Program-made: the position numbers and the translations under genes
Part shown: piece by piece, positions 23,150 through 33,629 of the stretch
Numbering within the stretch: position 1 is the stretch's first letter
How the letters are laid out: every line of letters starts with the position of its first letter
Assembly (NCBI RefSeq): GCF_042186555.1
Contig: NC_133333.1
Span: 216,568,022-216,632,021 of the forward strand
Reading direction: 5' to 3'
DNA length: 64,000 bases
Origin: Aquarana catesbeiana
Taxonomy: Eukaryota > Chordata > Amphibia > Anura > Ranidae
The notes under the pieces: model-generated
What the model was told of the DNA's origin: nothing
Seen by the model: the letters and a program-made list of their open reading frames with translations, nothing else
Database searches by the model: none

Positions 23150-23790
23150 CGTGGTGTGTTTGTAATCTGGTTTGTGCCCGGGATGTTTTGATGCTACTGG
23201 AGATGAGCTGACGTTGCATGGTTGCGAAAGTCACTATGAGTGTTTTTAGGCTGCTGCGACAAAATTGTGTGATTGCAAGGGTCTCAGTCTGGTGTGCTGT
23301 GACGACATTGCATGGTCGCAAGGGCCATAATCTGGTTTGCTGAGACGATATTGCATGGTCGCAAGGATCTTGATGTGTGTGGTGTTAGTTTTTGAGATGG
23401 TATTGCGTGGTCGCAAGGGCCTCAGTCTGGTTTGCTGAGACGATATTGCATGGTGGCAAGGGTCCCAGTGAGTGTCCTGCTACTGGGACGATATTGCATG
23501 ATTGCAAGGGTCCCAATAAGTATGAGGTGTGCTTGGAGACGACATTGCGTGGTTGCAAGGGTCTCTGCGAGTGTCAGGCTGCTGAGACGATATTGCGTTT
23601 TCAAATGTCTCATGTGAGTGTCAGGTTGTTGGGCCTGTGTGGTTGCAAAGGGGGTTTATATATTATATTTTATTTTATATATATATTTTTTTGATGAGTG
23701 AGGGATTGCTGAGACGATATTGCGTTTTTGCAAGGGTCTCAATAAGAGTGACAGGCTGCTGATATGGTTTTGCGTGGGTGCAGGGTCCCA
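23150..23790. repeat. Degenerate 41-54 bp tandem repeat
   Basis: About twelve diverged units built on GAGACGATATTGCATGGTCGC and AAGGGTCTCAGT, with spacings of about 41 to 54 bp. The ORFs within it are repeat by-products. It abuts the LINE remnant. Confidence 0.75.
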
Positions 23791-24640
23791 ACAAACGGGA
23801 GTTGGGCTGGTGAGAAAGGATAGAAACACCTGGCTTGTTTGACAGTTCACCAAGCCCCTAAGGGCATAAGGCATAAGGACAACATCCGTCCGATTTGTAG
23901 GTTCCATAGGGGGAACTAACGAATGACCTGGGGGACAACGAATGGTAACGAATAGATATGACATAAAGAAAGGTGGTGACGAAGCATACCTGCGACAGTG
24001 AGCCATGCGAGTGGTTCGCGGCGTACTGTGGTGGGAGTGCAACTTATCGGGAAGGTGTGGTGTGGTGCTGTGCATGACGCAACAACAAGTTTGGTGTAGA
24101 AAGTAATGAGAGAAGTGCGTACAAATGATTCGTAAGTTGCACTGCGGGACCCAAACACATGGTATGGGTGACACTGCGAGCGGCTACGAATTGACATGGG
24201 AAAAACATGGTAACAAATCCAATCTGCTACAGTGGCCGTGCGAATGGGTCCGCATCGGTCTGTAGCATGTATCCGAAGAGTGTGGCATCGTGCATGATGC
24301 TCACAACATGACTTGACTTTGGCAAGTAACTGGGGGAGGGGGGGGAGCCACGTAGGAACGATTCAGAAGTTCTGCCACGGGAACTGAACACACGATATGG
24401 GGTATACAACGAATGACGATTTAGGACAAGATACAAATGCAAAGTAACGACTCCTACCTACGACAGCGAGCAAGGCTTGAACGAAAAACCACAAATGAGC
24501 AACCTCAACGCAGTACTCAGGAACAACAGACTCACGAACACGCAGTGAGCTGAAGAGCCGGCCTGGTGACGTAACAAATCGCGCACTGGAACCTTGCAAT
24601 GAGTATGGGCGAGTGGGCTGCTTAAATACCCTCTGGGCTC
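23791..24640. repeat. About 235-bp tandem repeat, degenerate
   Basis: CTGCGACAGTGAGCCATGCGAG (near 23990), CTGCTACAGTGGCCGTGCGAATG (near 24225) and CTACGACAGCGAGCAAGG (near 24457) mark units spaced about 235 bp apart, each quoted here only in part. Units are CG-bearing and unlike the neighbouring AT-rich DNA. Function unknown; no gene seen. Confidence 0.55.
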
Positions 24641-24899
24641 CTCCCATAAATTTAGGCCACCATACTGGCCTACATATATATAGTCAAAGTCGGATCAAAA
24701 TCATATCCCCTTCATTAAAGTCGGATGGAAGTCAGATCAATGTTGGACCAAGGTCGCAGGGCAAAGTCAAATCGACAGTCGTACTACTGTTGTGTCGCAC
24801 CAGTGTACACCGGACATGAAGGTGATTTGCTAAAAAATGTTCAACATGGAATATTCACTGTTATACCTGAAACTATTTTTTTTGTTTGGCTGCATACTG
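24641..24899. other. Short dispersed repeat, GTCGGATC motifs
   Basis: AAAGTCGGATCAAAATC and AAAGTCGGATGGAAGTC occur in quick succession. Otherwise nothing is recognised. Confidence 0.35.
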
Positions 24900-24903
24900 T
24901 TAA

Positions 24904-25322
24904 AGTAGAACTATAGGCAAACCCTCTTTTTTTTACCATTGGAAAGAGTAAGGGAGAGTTTAAAGCCCTGTAATGTTTATTTTTGCCATCTTTGTCCGAT
25001 TGGGGAGATTTCCCTTCACTTTCTGTCCCATAGCTGAAACAGGAAATGAGAGGAAATCCCTGATAATTAAGGGAACCTCTTGGGGACCCCCAGGTCATCA
25101 GAACTAATATCCCCATTAGAAGATTTCCCATCTATTACTTTTCTGGGGACAACCCAAAATTTGGGATTTTCTTTTACTTTCACTTTCAATGATAATGGTA
25201 ACAAATAGAGAGGGTGAATCTCAATAAGGGGACACAGACAGCAAAAAAAAAGCTGACAGGTGTTGTAATCTATCTCCCCTCTACCCAAAACTAAAAATAA
25301 ATGTTGTGTCTTTAGCTATACT
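24904..25322 (+). mobile_element. TTAA family D, most complete copy
   Basis: 419 bp flanked by TTAA (24900-24903 and 25323-25326). Ends AGTAGAACTATAGGCA and TTTAGCTATACT are weakly inverted. Fragments of the same family lie at 7337, 8010, 8328, 27365 and 35120. No coding sequence. Confidence 0.65.
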
Positions 25323-25332
25323 TTAAGGCTTA

Positions 25333-25766
25333 TGCCCTGCACACACGGTATGATTTTCCGACGAAAAATGTGCAAGCGGAGCTTGTTGTCGGAATTTCCG
25401 ACCGTGTGTGGGCTCCATCTGACTTTTTTCATCGGAATTTCTGACACACAAAGTTTGAGAGCAGGCTATAAAATTTTCCGACAACAAAATCCGTTTGCGG
25501 AAATTCCAACCGTGTGTGGACAATTCTGACGCACAAAGTGCCACGCATGCTCAGAATAAATTAAGAGACGAAAGCTATTGTTTATAAGCTATGTTTATGG
25601 TCCCGACGTAGGTGTTTTACGTCACCACTTTCAAATGATCGGATTTTCCGTCTTATTTGTGTGACCGTGTATATGCAAAACAAGTTTGAGCCAACATCTG
25701 TCGGAAAAAATCCATGGATTCTGTTGTCGGAATGTCTGATCAATGTCCGATCGTGTGTACAGGGCA
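25333..25766. mobile_element. PIF/Harbinger-type MITE, copy 3
   Basis: 434 bp with ends TGCCCTGCACACACGG and CGTGTGTACAGGGCA and a perfect TTA duplication (25330-25332 and 25767-25769). It is oppositely oriented to copies 1 and 2, as shown by the GACGTAGG...TTTACGTC region. Confidence 0.85.
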
Positions 25767-25769
25767 TTA

Positions 25770-26239
25770 GTGTAGTTGTGGTGTTCGGGGTGGTAAAAAT
25801 GCGTGATTGAGCCTCATTTTAACCCCTCCATGCTGCAAATGGCAGCCAGACAGGAGTGTTTACATGCTGCAGTTGTGATGCTTCACACCAGCACCAAAAG
25901 CTATCCCTCGTGTGGCTATTGGCAGGCAACAAGCCCACTGAACACCACCCATTTAAGCAAACAGGGGTGCACTGAAATGTGCACATAGTTGCATTGTGTT
26001 TGTTGGCAAAAATGGGTTTAAAACAGCTGGTAAGGAGGCATCACATTGTCTCCTCACTGTCTGTTAATAGTCTCTGAACGTGAGCCACTCTTCAAAAGAG
26101 CAGGGGATTAAGGCGCAAAACCCCACCTTAAAATTCTATGCTGACTTCTCACTCTAGGGTAAACACCACATTAACCCTTTATGTCATACAGTCCAACTCC
26201 ACTTTAACCCTTTTATGTCACACACCACATTAACCCTTC
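25770..26239. other. Intergenic DNA, nothing recognised
   Basis: Contains repeated ATTAACCCTTT / CACACCACATTAACCC phrases but no terminus or ORF that I can assign. Confidence 0.4.
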
Positions 26240-26500
26240 TATGGCAACTTCATCAGAAGGAACCTCTTGATGAAGTTGCCATAGCAACGAAACACATTGG
26301 GGCGGAGCAACAGTGTGATTGGCAGCCAGTGTCTAGGAGTCCTAGTAGATACAGAGCGAGCAAGCTGCCAATACTTGTGTACACAATGCTTTTCTGTTAT
26401 TGATGGCCGGACCGGATTTATGTCTTGATGCCTACTTTTATTCACTTGTTACTTGTGAGTGTAATAGTTGTTTTAATAAATGACTTTAAAAGACTTTGTT
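26240..26500 (+). mobile_element. Penelope-like 3'-end fragment with hairpin
   Basis: A perfect 16-bp inverted repeat (26240-26255 and 26268-26283, 12-nt loop) overlaps a hammerhead-like motif: TTGATGA, then A, a GTTGC/GCAAC stem with loop CATA, then GAAAC (26267-26294). About 180 bp later comes AATAAATGACTTTAAAAGAC, similar to AATAAATTGACTTTTTAATC in the Penelope direct repeats. Confidence 0.5.
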
Positions 26501-26675
26501 ACACTATGTGAGAATTTTATTTCTGTGCGGGAATCATCTTCCTTTGGAGTCTGGAACAGCCATCCACATAGGCAGAGAAGGATTCCTTGGGAAACAAGCT
26601 TCAGCCTGCTTTCACTCTATTGAGGAGCAGAGACACTGCAGTCTGGAGTCCCCAGCAGTCATCCATGCTTACACA

Positions 26676-26800
26676 TAGGGATGAGCCGAACACCCCCCGG
26701 TTCGGTTCGCACCAGAACCCGCGAACGGACCGAAAGTTCGCACGAACGTTAGAACCCCATTGACGTCTATGGGACTCGAATGTTCGAAATCAAAAGTGCT
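26676..26800. promoter_or_regulatory. hAT left end with subterminal CGAAC repeats
   Basis: Seven CGAAC/GTTCG pentamers on both strands lie within about 110 bp of the terminus. Transposases of Ac bind short repeated subterminal motifs, so these are candidate binding sites (inference). Confidence 0.6.
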
Positions 26801-27364
26801 CATTTTAAAGGCTAATTTGCATGGTATTGTCCTAAAAAGGGTTTGGGGACCCGGGTCCTACCCCAGGGGACATGTATCAATGCAAAAAAAACTTTTAAAA
26901 ACGGCCGTTTTTTCGGGAGCAGTGATTTTAATGATGCTTAAAGTAAAAAAAAAAAAGTGAAATATTCCTTTAAATATCGTACCTGGGGGGTGTCTATAGT
27001 ATGCCTGTAAAGTGACGCGTGTTTCCCATGTTTAGAACAGTCCCTGCACCAAATGTCATTTTTAAAGGAAAAAATCTCATTTAAAACTGCTTGCGGGTTT
27101 AATGTCATGTCGGGTCATGGCAATATGGATGAAAATCAGTGAGACAAACGGCATGGGTACCCCCCAGTCCATTACCAGTCCCTTTGGGTCTTGTATGGAT
27201 ATTAAGGGGAACCCCGCACCCAAATTAAAATAAGGAAAGGTGTGGGGCCACCAGGCCCTATATACTCTGAACAGCAGTATACAGGCGGTGCAAACAAGAC
27301 AGGGACTGTAGGTTTGTTGTTAAGTAGAATCTGTTTGTAATTTTGAACATTTTTAACGTGTTTA

Positions 27365-27620
27365 GCTCCAGCCAAAAAATCTTTTCTAAGCTTTTTGGAA
27401 AACATAGGGAAGGGTTATCACCCCTGTGACATTTGTTTTGCTGTCTTTCCTCCTCTTCAGAAGATTTCACCTCACTTTTTTGTCCCAATGAAAAATGTTT
27501 TTTGAAAATTTGGGTTTTTTTGTGGAACAAGGATTGGAAAGCATCAGTGGAAAGGAGAACTTGTTTTCCCATATTAACTCTTACAGGAGAGAATTTCCCT
27601 TCCTAGGGGTAGATTTCATC
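27365..27620. repeat. Family D-like sequence inside the hAT
   Basis: GGAAAACATAGGGAAGGGTTATCA and TCACCTCACTTTTTTGTCCC (read in part) resemble family D on the same strand. Diverged and without clear ends; it lies between the left terminus and the 142-bp array. Confidence 0.35.
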
Positions 27621-27736
27621 TCACTTCCTGTTGTCTCCTTCCGTTTGCAAGTAGGAGTCGTTTGTAAGTTAGATGTTTGAAAGTAGGGTCCTGCCCTATA
27701 TACTCAGCAGAAATTTGGGCCTTAGGTGTTGCTGTG

Positions 27737-28430
27737 GCCACAACACTGTAAGCCCTCACAGGGCCCTGCTGTGAAATATTAGATCAAGAATTGTAATTAC
27801 ATGCCCCTGTTGAACAGGAGCTGAAAAATTAGGCCTTAGGCACTGGTGCTGGTGCCACAACACTGCAACCCCTCACAGACACTCTAGTTGGAACGCAGGA
27901 ACGAGCCCTGCTGCAAATTATTGCTTCAAAAATTGTAATTACACGCCCCTGTTAGACAGGGGCAGAAAAATTGGGCCTTAGGCACTGGTGCTGGTGCCAC
28001 AACACTGCAACCCCTCACAGACACTCTAGTTGGAACGCAGGAACGAGCCCTGCTGCAAAGTATTGCATCAAAAATTGTAATTACACGCCCCTGTTAGACA
28101 GGGGCAGAAAAATTGGGCCTTAGGCACTGGTGCTGGTGCCACAACACTGCAACCCCTCACAGACACTCTAGTTGGAACGCAGGAACGAGCCCTGCTGCAA
28201 AGTATTGCATCAAAAATTGTAATTACACGCCCCTGTTAGACAGGGGCAGAAAAATTGGGCCCTAGGCACTGGTGCTGGTGCCACAACACTGCAACCCCTC
28301 ACAGACACTCTAGTTGGAATGCAGGAACGAGCCCTGCTGCAAAGTATTACATCAAAAATTGTAATTACACGCCCCTGTTAAACAGGGGCTGAAAAATTGT
28401 GCCTTAGGCACTGGTGGTGGCGCCCAGAAC
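27737..28430. repeat. 142-bp tandem array downstream of the transposase gene
   Basis: GCCACAACACTGCAACC marks units at 27854, 27996, 28138 and 28280 (exact 142-bp period), with a shorter unit at 27737. Each holds CACGCCCCTGTTAGACAGGGGC, a GCCCCTGT/ACAGGGGC hairpin. The decayed hAT at 17.4-18.3 kb has the same array, so it belongs to the element. The middle units are nearly identical. Confidence 0.92.
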
Positions 28431-28550
28431 CAAAAATGTTCTTACAAGCTATCAGCGTGATGATTGAGGAGGAAGAGGATAATTACTCAGGGATAGTCAC
28501 TCAGCATCAGCATAGGCAGTCTTTGAAGGGATCTGAGATTTCAAAAAAAA

Positions 28551-31500
28551 TTATTCGGTTACATCAGCATCAGGTGCTTGGTAGCTGGTGGTGATCCAAG
28601 ACTCATTCATTTTTATGAAGGTCAGCCGATCGACCGAGTCGGTGGACAGACGCACCCTGTGATCGGTTACCACGCCTCCAGCAGCACTGAATGTGCGTTC
28701 CGAAAGAACGCTGGATGCAGGACAGGCCAGTAGCTCAATTGCATACTGTGCAAGCTCTGGCCAGTGATCCATCCTCAAGACCCAGTAACCCAGAGGATTT
28801 TCGGTGGGAAAGGTGTCCAAGTCTGATCTTGCCCCTAGGTATTCCTGCACCATGTAAAACAGACGCTGGCGATGGTTGCTGGAACCGATCATACCTTGGG
28901 GCTGCGGACCAAAAAATTGTCTGAACGCATCGGTCAGACGGCCACCTTCTCCACCGCTCCTTCTTTGACTGACCGAAGCCTCAGCAACACGTTGTCCAGA
29001 AACAGGAGTTTGTAACCTCCCAGTCTCTGGGAACGCGTTGCACAGACCTTTCTGCAAGGCCTCCCGAAGATGTTTCATCCTCTGCTCCCTCTGCGATGGC
29101 AAGATAAGGTCCGCAACCTTACCCTTGTAACGTGGATCAAGGAGGGTTGCCAGCCAGTATTGGTCCTTCTCCTTGATACCACGAATACGAGGATCCTTAC
29201 GCAGGCTTTGCAGGATCAGGGAGGCCATGCAGCGTAGGTTTGCTGAGGCATTCGGTCCGGAGTCCTCTGGGTCACTAAGAACGACATGGTCCGCAGCCAC
29301 CTCCTCCCAGCCACGTACAAGTCCATGTGTTTCTTGGGACTGATCCCTTAAAGACTGCTGCTGATGCTGAGTGCCAGGCTCCACCTCCATACTGACACAA
29401 TCTTCCTCCTCCTCCTCTTCCTCCTCGTCCTCTTCCTGTGTGATCGGCGGGCACGCAGGAACACTGTCTGGATAAAGGGGGCCTTGACAGCTAAGGAAGT
29501 CCTCCTCTTCCTGCCTCTGTTCTGCCTCAAGTGCCCTGTCCATTATTCCACGCAGCGTGTGCTCCAACAGGTGGACAAGGGGGACAGTGTCACTGATGCA
29601 TGCACTGTCACTGCTCACCATCCTCGTGGCCTCCTCGAATGGTGACAGGACAGTGCATGCATCCCTGATCATGGCCCACTGGCGTGGGGAAAAAAAACCA
29701 AGCTCCCCTGACCCTGTCCTGGTGCCATAGTCGCACAGGTACTCATTGATGGCCCTCTGCTGCGTGTGCAGCCGCTGCAGCATGGCCAACGTTGAGTTCC
29801 ACCTGGTGGGCATGTCACAGATTAGGCGGTTCTTGGGCAGGTTAAACTCCTTTTGGAGGTCCGTCAGCCGAGCACTGGCATTATATGACCGGCGGAAATG
29901 CACACAGACTTTCCTGGCCTGCCTCAGGACATCCTGTAAGCCCGGGTACCTGCCCAAGAACCGCTGCACCACCAAGTTAAGGACGTGAGCCAAACAGGGC
30001 ACATGGGTCATTTGTCCCTGTCGGAGGGCAGAGAGGAGGTTGGTGCCATTGTCGCAAACCACCATTCCTGCCTTAAGTTGGCGTGGCGTCAACCACCTCT
30101 GAACCTGCCCCTGCAGAGCTGACAGAACCTCTGCCCCAGTGTGGCTCCTGTCCCCCAAGCACACCAGCTCAAGCACCGCATGGCATCTTTTGGCCTGCGT
30201 ACTTGCGTAGCCCCTTGAATGCCTACGGAGCACCGCTGGTTCCGAGGAAGAGGCCATGGAGGAAGAAGAAGAGGAGGGGGTGGAGGAGAGAGGTGTGTCA
30301 CAATCAGCATTTTGGAGGCGTGGTGGCGGAACAACCTCCAACACTACTGCACCTTGTCCTGCATCCTTCCCAGCTGCCAGCAGAGTCACCCAATGCGCCG
30401 TGAAACTTAGGTAACGTCCCTGTCCATGCCTGCTGGACCATGAGTCAGCGGTAATATGCACCTTACCGCTGACCGCCCTGTCCAGCGAGGCATGGACATT
30501 GCCTTCCACATGCCGGTAGAGAGCCGGAATCGCCTTCCGTGAGAAAAAGTGGCGTTTGGGTACCTGCCACTGAGGAACCGCACATTCCACAAACTCACGG
30601 AAGGGGGCAGAGTCTACCAACTGAAAAGGCAGCAGTTGAAGTGCTAGCAATTTTGCCAAGCTAGCATTCAACCGCTGGGCATGTGGATGGCTGGGAGCAA
30701 ACTTCTTTCGGCGGTGCAGCAGCTGGGGCAGGGAAATTTGCCTGGTACAATCTGACGTCGGTGTACCAAAAGCAGATTGCCCACAAGTACTTGGCTGTGA
30801 CACACCTAATTCTACACCTTCATTCCTCTCACTGCAGGTCTCAGAGAGGACTGAAGGTCTAGTGGGGTTGGAAATCTCAGCTGATGAGGAGCAAGGAGAG
30901 ATCCTCTTTGTTCTTTGGTGTGGGTCTTTTAGATACGCTTGCCAACGAACTGCATGGCAGGTCAACATATGTCTGGTCAAGCATGTGGTACCCAAGCGGG
31001 AGATGTTTTGGCCACGCGAGATACGCTTGAGACATATGTTGCAAATAGCAGCGGTGCGATCTGATGCACTCGTCTCAAAAAAGGCCCACACCAAAGAACT
31101 TTTTGAATAACGCGCAGAGACTGCAGCGCCCTGCACATGTGGAGCTTTGGGGTGTGATGCAGTCAATGTGCTGCCCTTAGGCTGGCCCCTGGAGGGCATC
31201 CTGCCTCGTTGGTGATGTGCTGCCGCCTCCTCCTCCTCCTCCTCCTCCTCCTCTCTCCTATCAGGCACCCATGTTGAGTCAGTGACCTCATCATCCCCTC
31301 CCTCCTCATCACTGGAGCAAACCTGGCAGTATGCTGCAGCAGGGGGAGCATGACTGCCAGATTGCTGTCCTTCTTGGGCACCCCCTCTGTCCGCGCTCAT
31401 GTTACTGCCTTCATCGAGCTCAGTATCGTCATCAGAGCCTTCCAAACGCTGGGCATCCTCCTGGAGCATGTACCCAACACTGTGGTCAAACAGTTCGAGG

Positions 31501-31868
31501 GAATCCTCATGAGGACATGGTGGAGCTAGGGAAGGAGTCACTGATGACATTGAGCTGAGGGAAGAGGCCGCTGCTTTGCCAGACAAAGCACCCTGGGCAT
31601 GGGTGAGAGAGGATGAGGAGGATGAGGACGGCTTGGTCATCCACTCGACCAAGTCTTCCGCATGTTGCGGCTCAACATGGCCAGCTGCCGAAAAAAAGGC
31701 CAAGCGTGTCCCATGGCCACGTGCTGATGAGGATGCACCGTCTCCACGACCAGCACTAGACACAGAGCCTGCTTGCCCTCTCTTATTGGCTTGTGACTGT
31801 CTGCCTCTCCTTCTTGGCCTTCCAGACATACTAATGGCCTGTAGCTGCACTAAGCTGGGATAGAACAC
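28551..31868 (-). CDS. hAT transposase, BED zinc finger type (ZBED-like)
   Basis: An intact 1105-codon frame. Product: DNA cut-and-paste transposase acting on the 11-bp termini of the surrounding element. Residues 1-250 are low-complexity, with a basic RPRRRGR start and Ser- and Glu-rich acidic runs. A BED zinc finger follows (W261, C276, C279, H300, H305). The RNase H-like core shows ITADSW (D475), VVCDNGT (D606), PCLAH (C625, H628), and TRW (R689, W690). The C-terminal dimerisation block LLACPASSVLSERTFSAAGG holds the catalytic E1057. All three acidic residues are present. The first ATG is at 31866-31868; a second, M14 followed by SGRPRRRGR, may be the true start. An acidic insert at 811-823 is unusual. 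No introns are needed to read it. Confidence 0.93.
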   Translation of the reverse strand: MFYPSLVQLQAISMSGRPRRRGRQSQANKRGQAGSVSSAGRGDGASSSARGHGTRLAFFSAAGHVEPQHAEDLVEWMTKPSSSSSSSLTHAQGALSGKAAASSLSSMSSVTPSLAPPCPHEDSLELFDHSVGYMLQEDAQRLEGSDDDTELDEGSNMSADRGGAQEGQQSGSHAPPAAAYCQVCSSDEEGGDDEVTDSTWVPDRREEEEEEEEEAAAHHQRGRMPSRGQPKGSTLTASHPKAPHVQGAAVSARYSKSSLVWAFFETSASDRTAAICNICLKRISRGQNISRLGTTCLTRHMLTCHAVRWQAYLKDPHQRTKRISPCSSSAEISNPTRPSVLSETCSERNEGVELGVSQPSTCGQSAFGTPTSDCTRQISLPQLLHRRKKFAPSHPHAQRLNASLAKLLALQLLPFQLVDSAPFREFVECAVPQWQVPKRHFFSRKAIPALYRHVEGNVHASLDRAVSGKVHITADSWSSRHGQGRYLSFTAHWVTLLAAGKDAGQGAVVLEVVPPPRLQNADCDTPLSSTPSSSSSSMASSSEPAVLRRHSRGYASTQAKRCHAVLELVCLGDRSHTGAEVLSALQGQVQRWLTPRQLKAGMVVCDNGTNLLSALRQGQMTHVPCLAHVLNLVVQRFLGRYPGLQDVLRQARKVCVHFRRSYNASARLTDLQKEFNLPKNRLICDMPTRWNSTLAMLQRLHTQQRAINEYLCDYGTRTGSGELGFFSPRQWAMIRDACTVLSPFEEATRMVSSDSACISDTVPLVHLLEHTLRGIMDRALEAEQRQEEEDFLSCQGPLYPDSVPACPPITQEEDEEEEEEEEDCVSMEVEPGTQHQQQSLRDQSQETHGLVRGWEEVAADHVVLSDPEDSGPNASANLRCMASLILQSLRKDPRIRGIKEKDQYWLATLLDPRYKGKVADLILPSQREQRMKHLREALQKGLCNAFPETGRLQTPVSGQRVAEASVSQRRSGGEGGRLTDAFRQFFGPQPQGMIGSSNHRQRLFYMVQEYLGARSDLDTFPTENPLGYWVLRMDHWPELAQYAIELLACPASSVLSERTFSAAGGVVTDHRVRLSTDSVDRLTFIKMNESWITTSYQAPDADVTE

Positions 31869-32430
31869 CTGTAATTTTCTTCAAGTAGCTTTATATACTG
31901 TAACCAGACAAGCCTGCCTGTCAGTAGGAAGATAACAGGAACGGATCTAGCTGAACACTGTGAGCAGGACGCACTGTACTAAATGTAAATAGTCTAGCTG
32001 CCTGACCGTGGTACTAATAGGATCAAATAGAACACCTGTAATTTTCTTCAGGTAGCTTTATATACTGTAACCAGACAAGCCTGCCTGTCAGTAGGAAGAT
32101 AACAGGAACGGATCTAGCTGTACACTGTGAGCAGGACGCACTGTACTAAATGTAAATAGTCTAGCTGCCTGACCGTGGTACTAATAGGATCAAATAGAAC
32201 ACCTGTAATTTTCTTCAGGTAGCTTTATATACTGTAACCAGACAAGCCTGCCTGTCAGTAGGAAGATAACAGGAACGGATCTAGCTGAACACTGTGAGCA
32301 GGACGCACTGTACTAAATGTAAATAGTCTAGCTGCCTGACCGTGGTACTAATAGGATCAAATAGAACACCTGTAATTTTCTTCAGGTAGCTTTATATACT
32401 GTAACCAGACAAGCCTGCCGGTCAGTAGGA
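31861..32430. repeat. 167-bp tandem array upstream of the transposase start
   Basis: TAGAACACCTGTAATTTTCTTC starts units at 31861, 32028, 32195 and 32362 (exact 167-bp period, quoted in part). The first unit overlaps the transposase start codon region by 8 bp. Unit differences are very few. It may act as promoter or 5' leader sequence. Confidence 0.93.
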
Positions 32431-33222
32431 ATTTAACAGGAACGGATCTAGCTGAACACTGTGAGCAGGACGCACTGCACTAAATGTAAATAGCAGGAAC
32501 GGATCTAGCTGAACACTGTGAGCAGGACGCACTGCACTAAATGTAAATAGTCTAGAAGATAACAGGAACGGATCTAGCTGAACACTGTGAGCAGGACGCA
32601 CTGCACTAAATGTAAATAGTCTAGAAGATAACAGGAACGGATCTAGCTGAACACTGTGAGCAGGACGCACTGCACTAAATGTAAATAGCAGGAACGGATC
32701 TAGCTGAACACTGTGAGCAGGACGCACTGCACTAAATGTAAATAGTCTAGAAGATAACAGGAACGGATCTAGCTGAACACTGTGAGCAGGACGCACTGCA
32801 CTAAATGTAAATAGCAGGAACGGATCTAGCTGAACACTGTGAGCAGGACGCACTGCACTAAATGTAAATAGCAGGAACGGATCTAGCTGAACACTGTGAG
32901 CAGGACGCACTGCACTGAATGTAAATAGCAGGAACGGATCTAGCTGAACACTGTGAGCAGGACGCACTGCACTAAATGTAAATAGCAGGAACGGATCTAG
33001 CTGAACACTGTGAGCAGGACGCACTGCACTAAATGTAAATAGCAGGAACGGATCTAGCTGAACACTGTGAGCAGGACGCACTGCACTAAATGTAAATAGC
33101 AGGAACGGATCTAGCTGAACACTGTGAGCAGGACGCACTGCACTAAATGTAAATAGCAGGAACGGATCTAGCTGAACACTGTGAGCAGGACGCACTGCAT
33201 TAAATGTAAATAGTCTAGATAG
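32430..33222. repeat. 57-bp tandem array, derived from the 167-bp unit
   Basis: Units of 57 bp contain GGAACGGATCTAGCTGAACA and GTGAGCAGGACGCACTGCAC, both sub-sequences of the 167-bp repeat. Some units are about 21 bp longer, with TCTAGAAGATAACA. Because 57 is divisible by 3, a 257-codon minus-strand frame of 19-residue repeats results. I regard it as a by-product. Confidence 0.93.
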
Positions 33223-33480
33223 AAGATAACAGGAACGGATCTAGCTAAACTGAATACAGTGTATATATATATATGCAACACCTGGGATGCATATATATAC
33301 ACAATACACTGTAAGTGCAGCTAACTGACTGACTGTTCTGCCTAATCTATCTAACTCAAATCAAATGACACTGTCTCTCTCTCTCTCTCTATCTCTCAGC
33401 ACACCGGAACACACACTACACAGGGCCGCCGTGCAGGCGGCCTTATATAGTGTGGGGTGTGTACTAAATCCCCTGAGCCA

Positions 33481-33582
33481 TAATTGGCCAAAGCCACCCT
33501 GGCTTTGGCCAATTACAGCTCTCTCTACTGACAGCGCTGTGATTGGCCAAGCATGCGGGTCATAGTGCATGCTTGGCCAATC
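33481..33582. promoter_or_regulatory. Two perfect palindromes with paired CCAAT boxes
   Basis: Arms 33481-33496 and 33500-33515 are 16-bp perfect inverted repeats with loop CCC. Arms 33541-33556 and 33567-33582 are also 16 bp and perfect, with a 10-nt loop. Each arm carries ATTGGCCAA / TTGGCCAAT. They lie about 1.6 kb upstream of the transposase ATG, between the 57-bp array and the right terminus, and could be promoter elements. That role is inference. Confidence 0.55.
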
Positions 33583-33629
33583 ATCAGCCAGCAATGCACT
33601 GCGATGCCGCAGTGAATTATGGGCCGTGA

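Noticed and set aside
32422..33195. 257-codon minus-strand frame of 19-residue repeats
   Set aside because: Produced by a 57-bp tandem repeat (a multiple of 3). It overlaps the transposon's upstream region and has no family resemblance.
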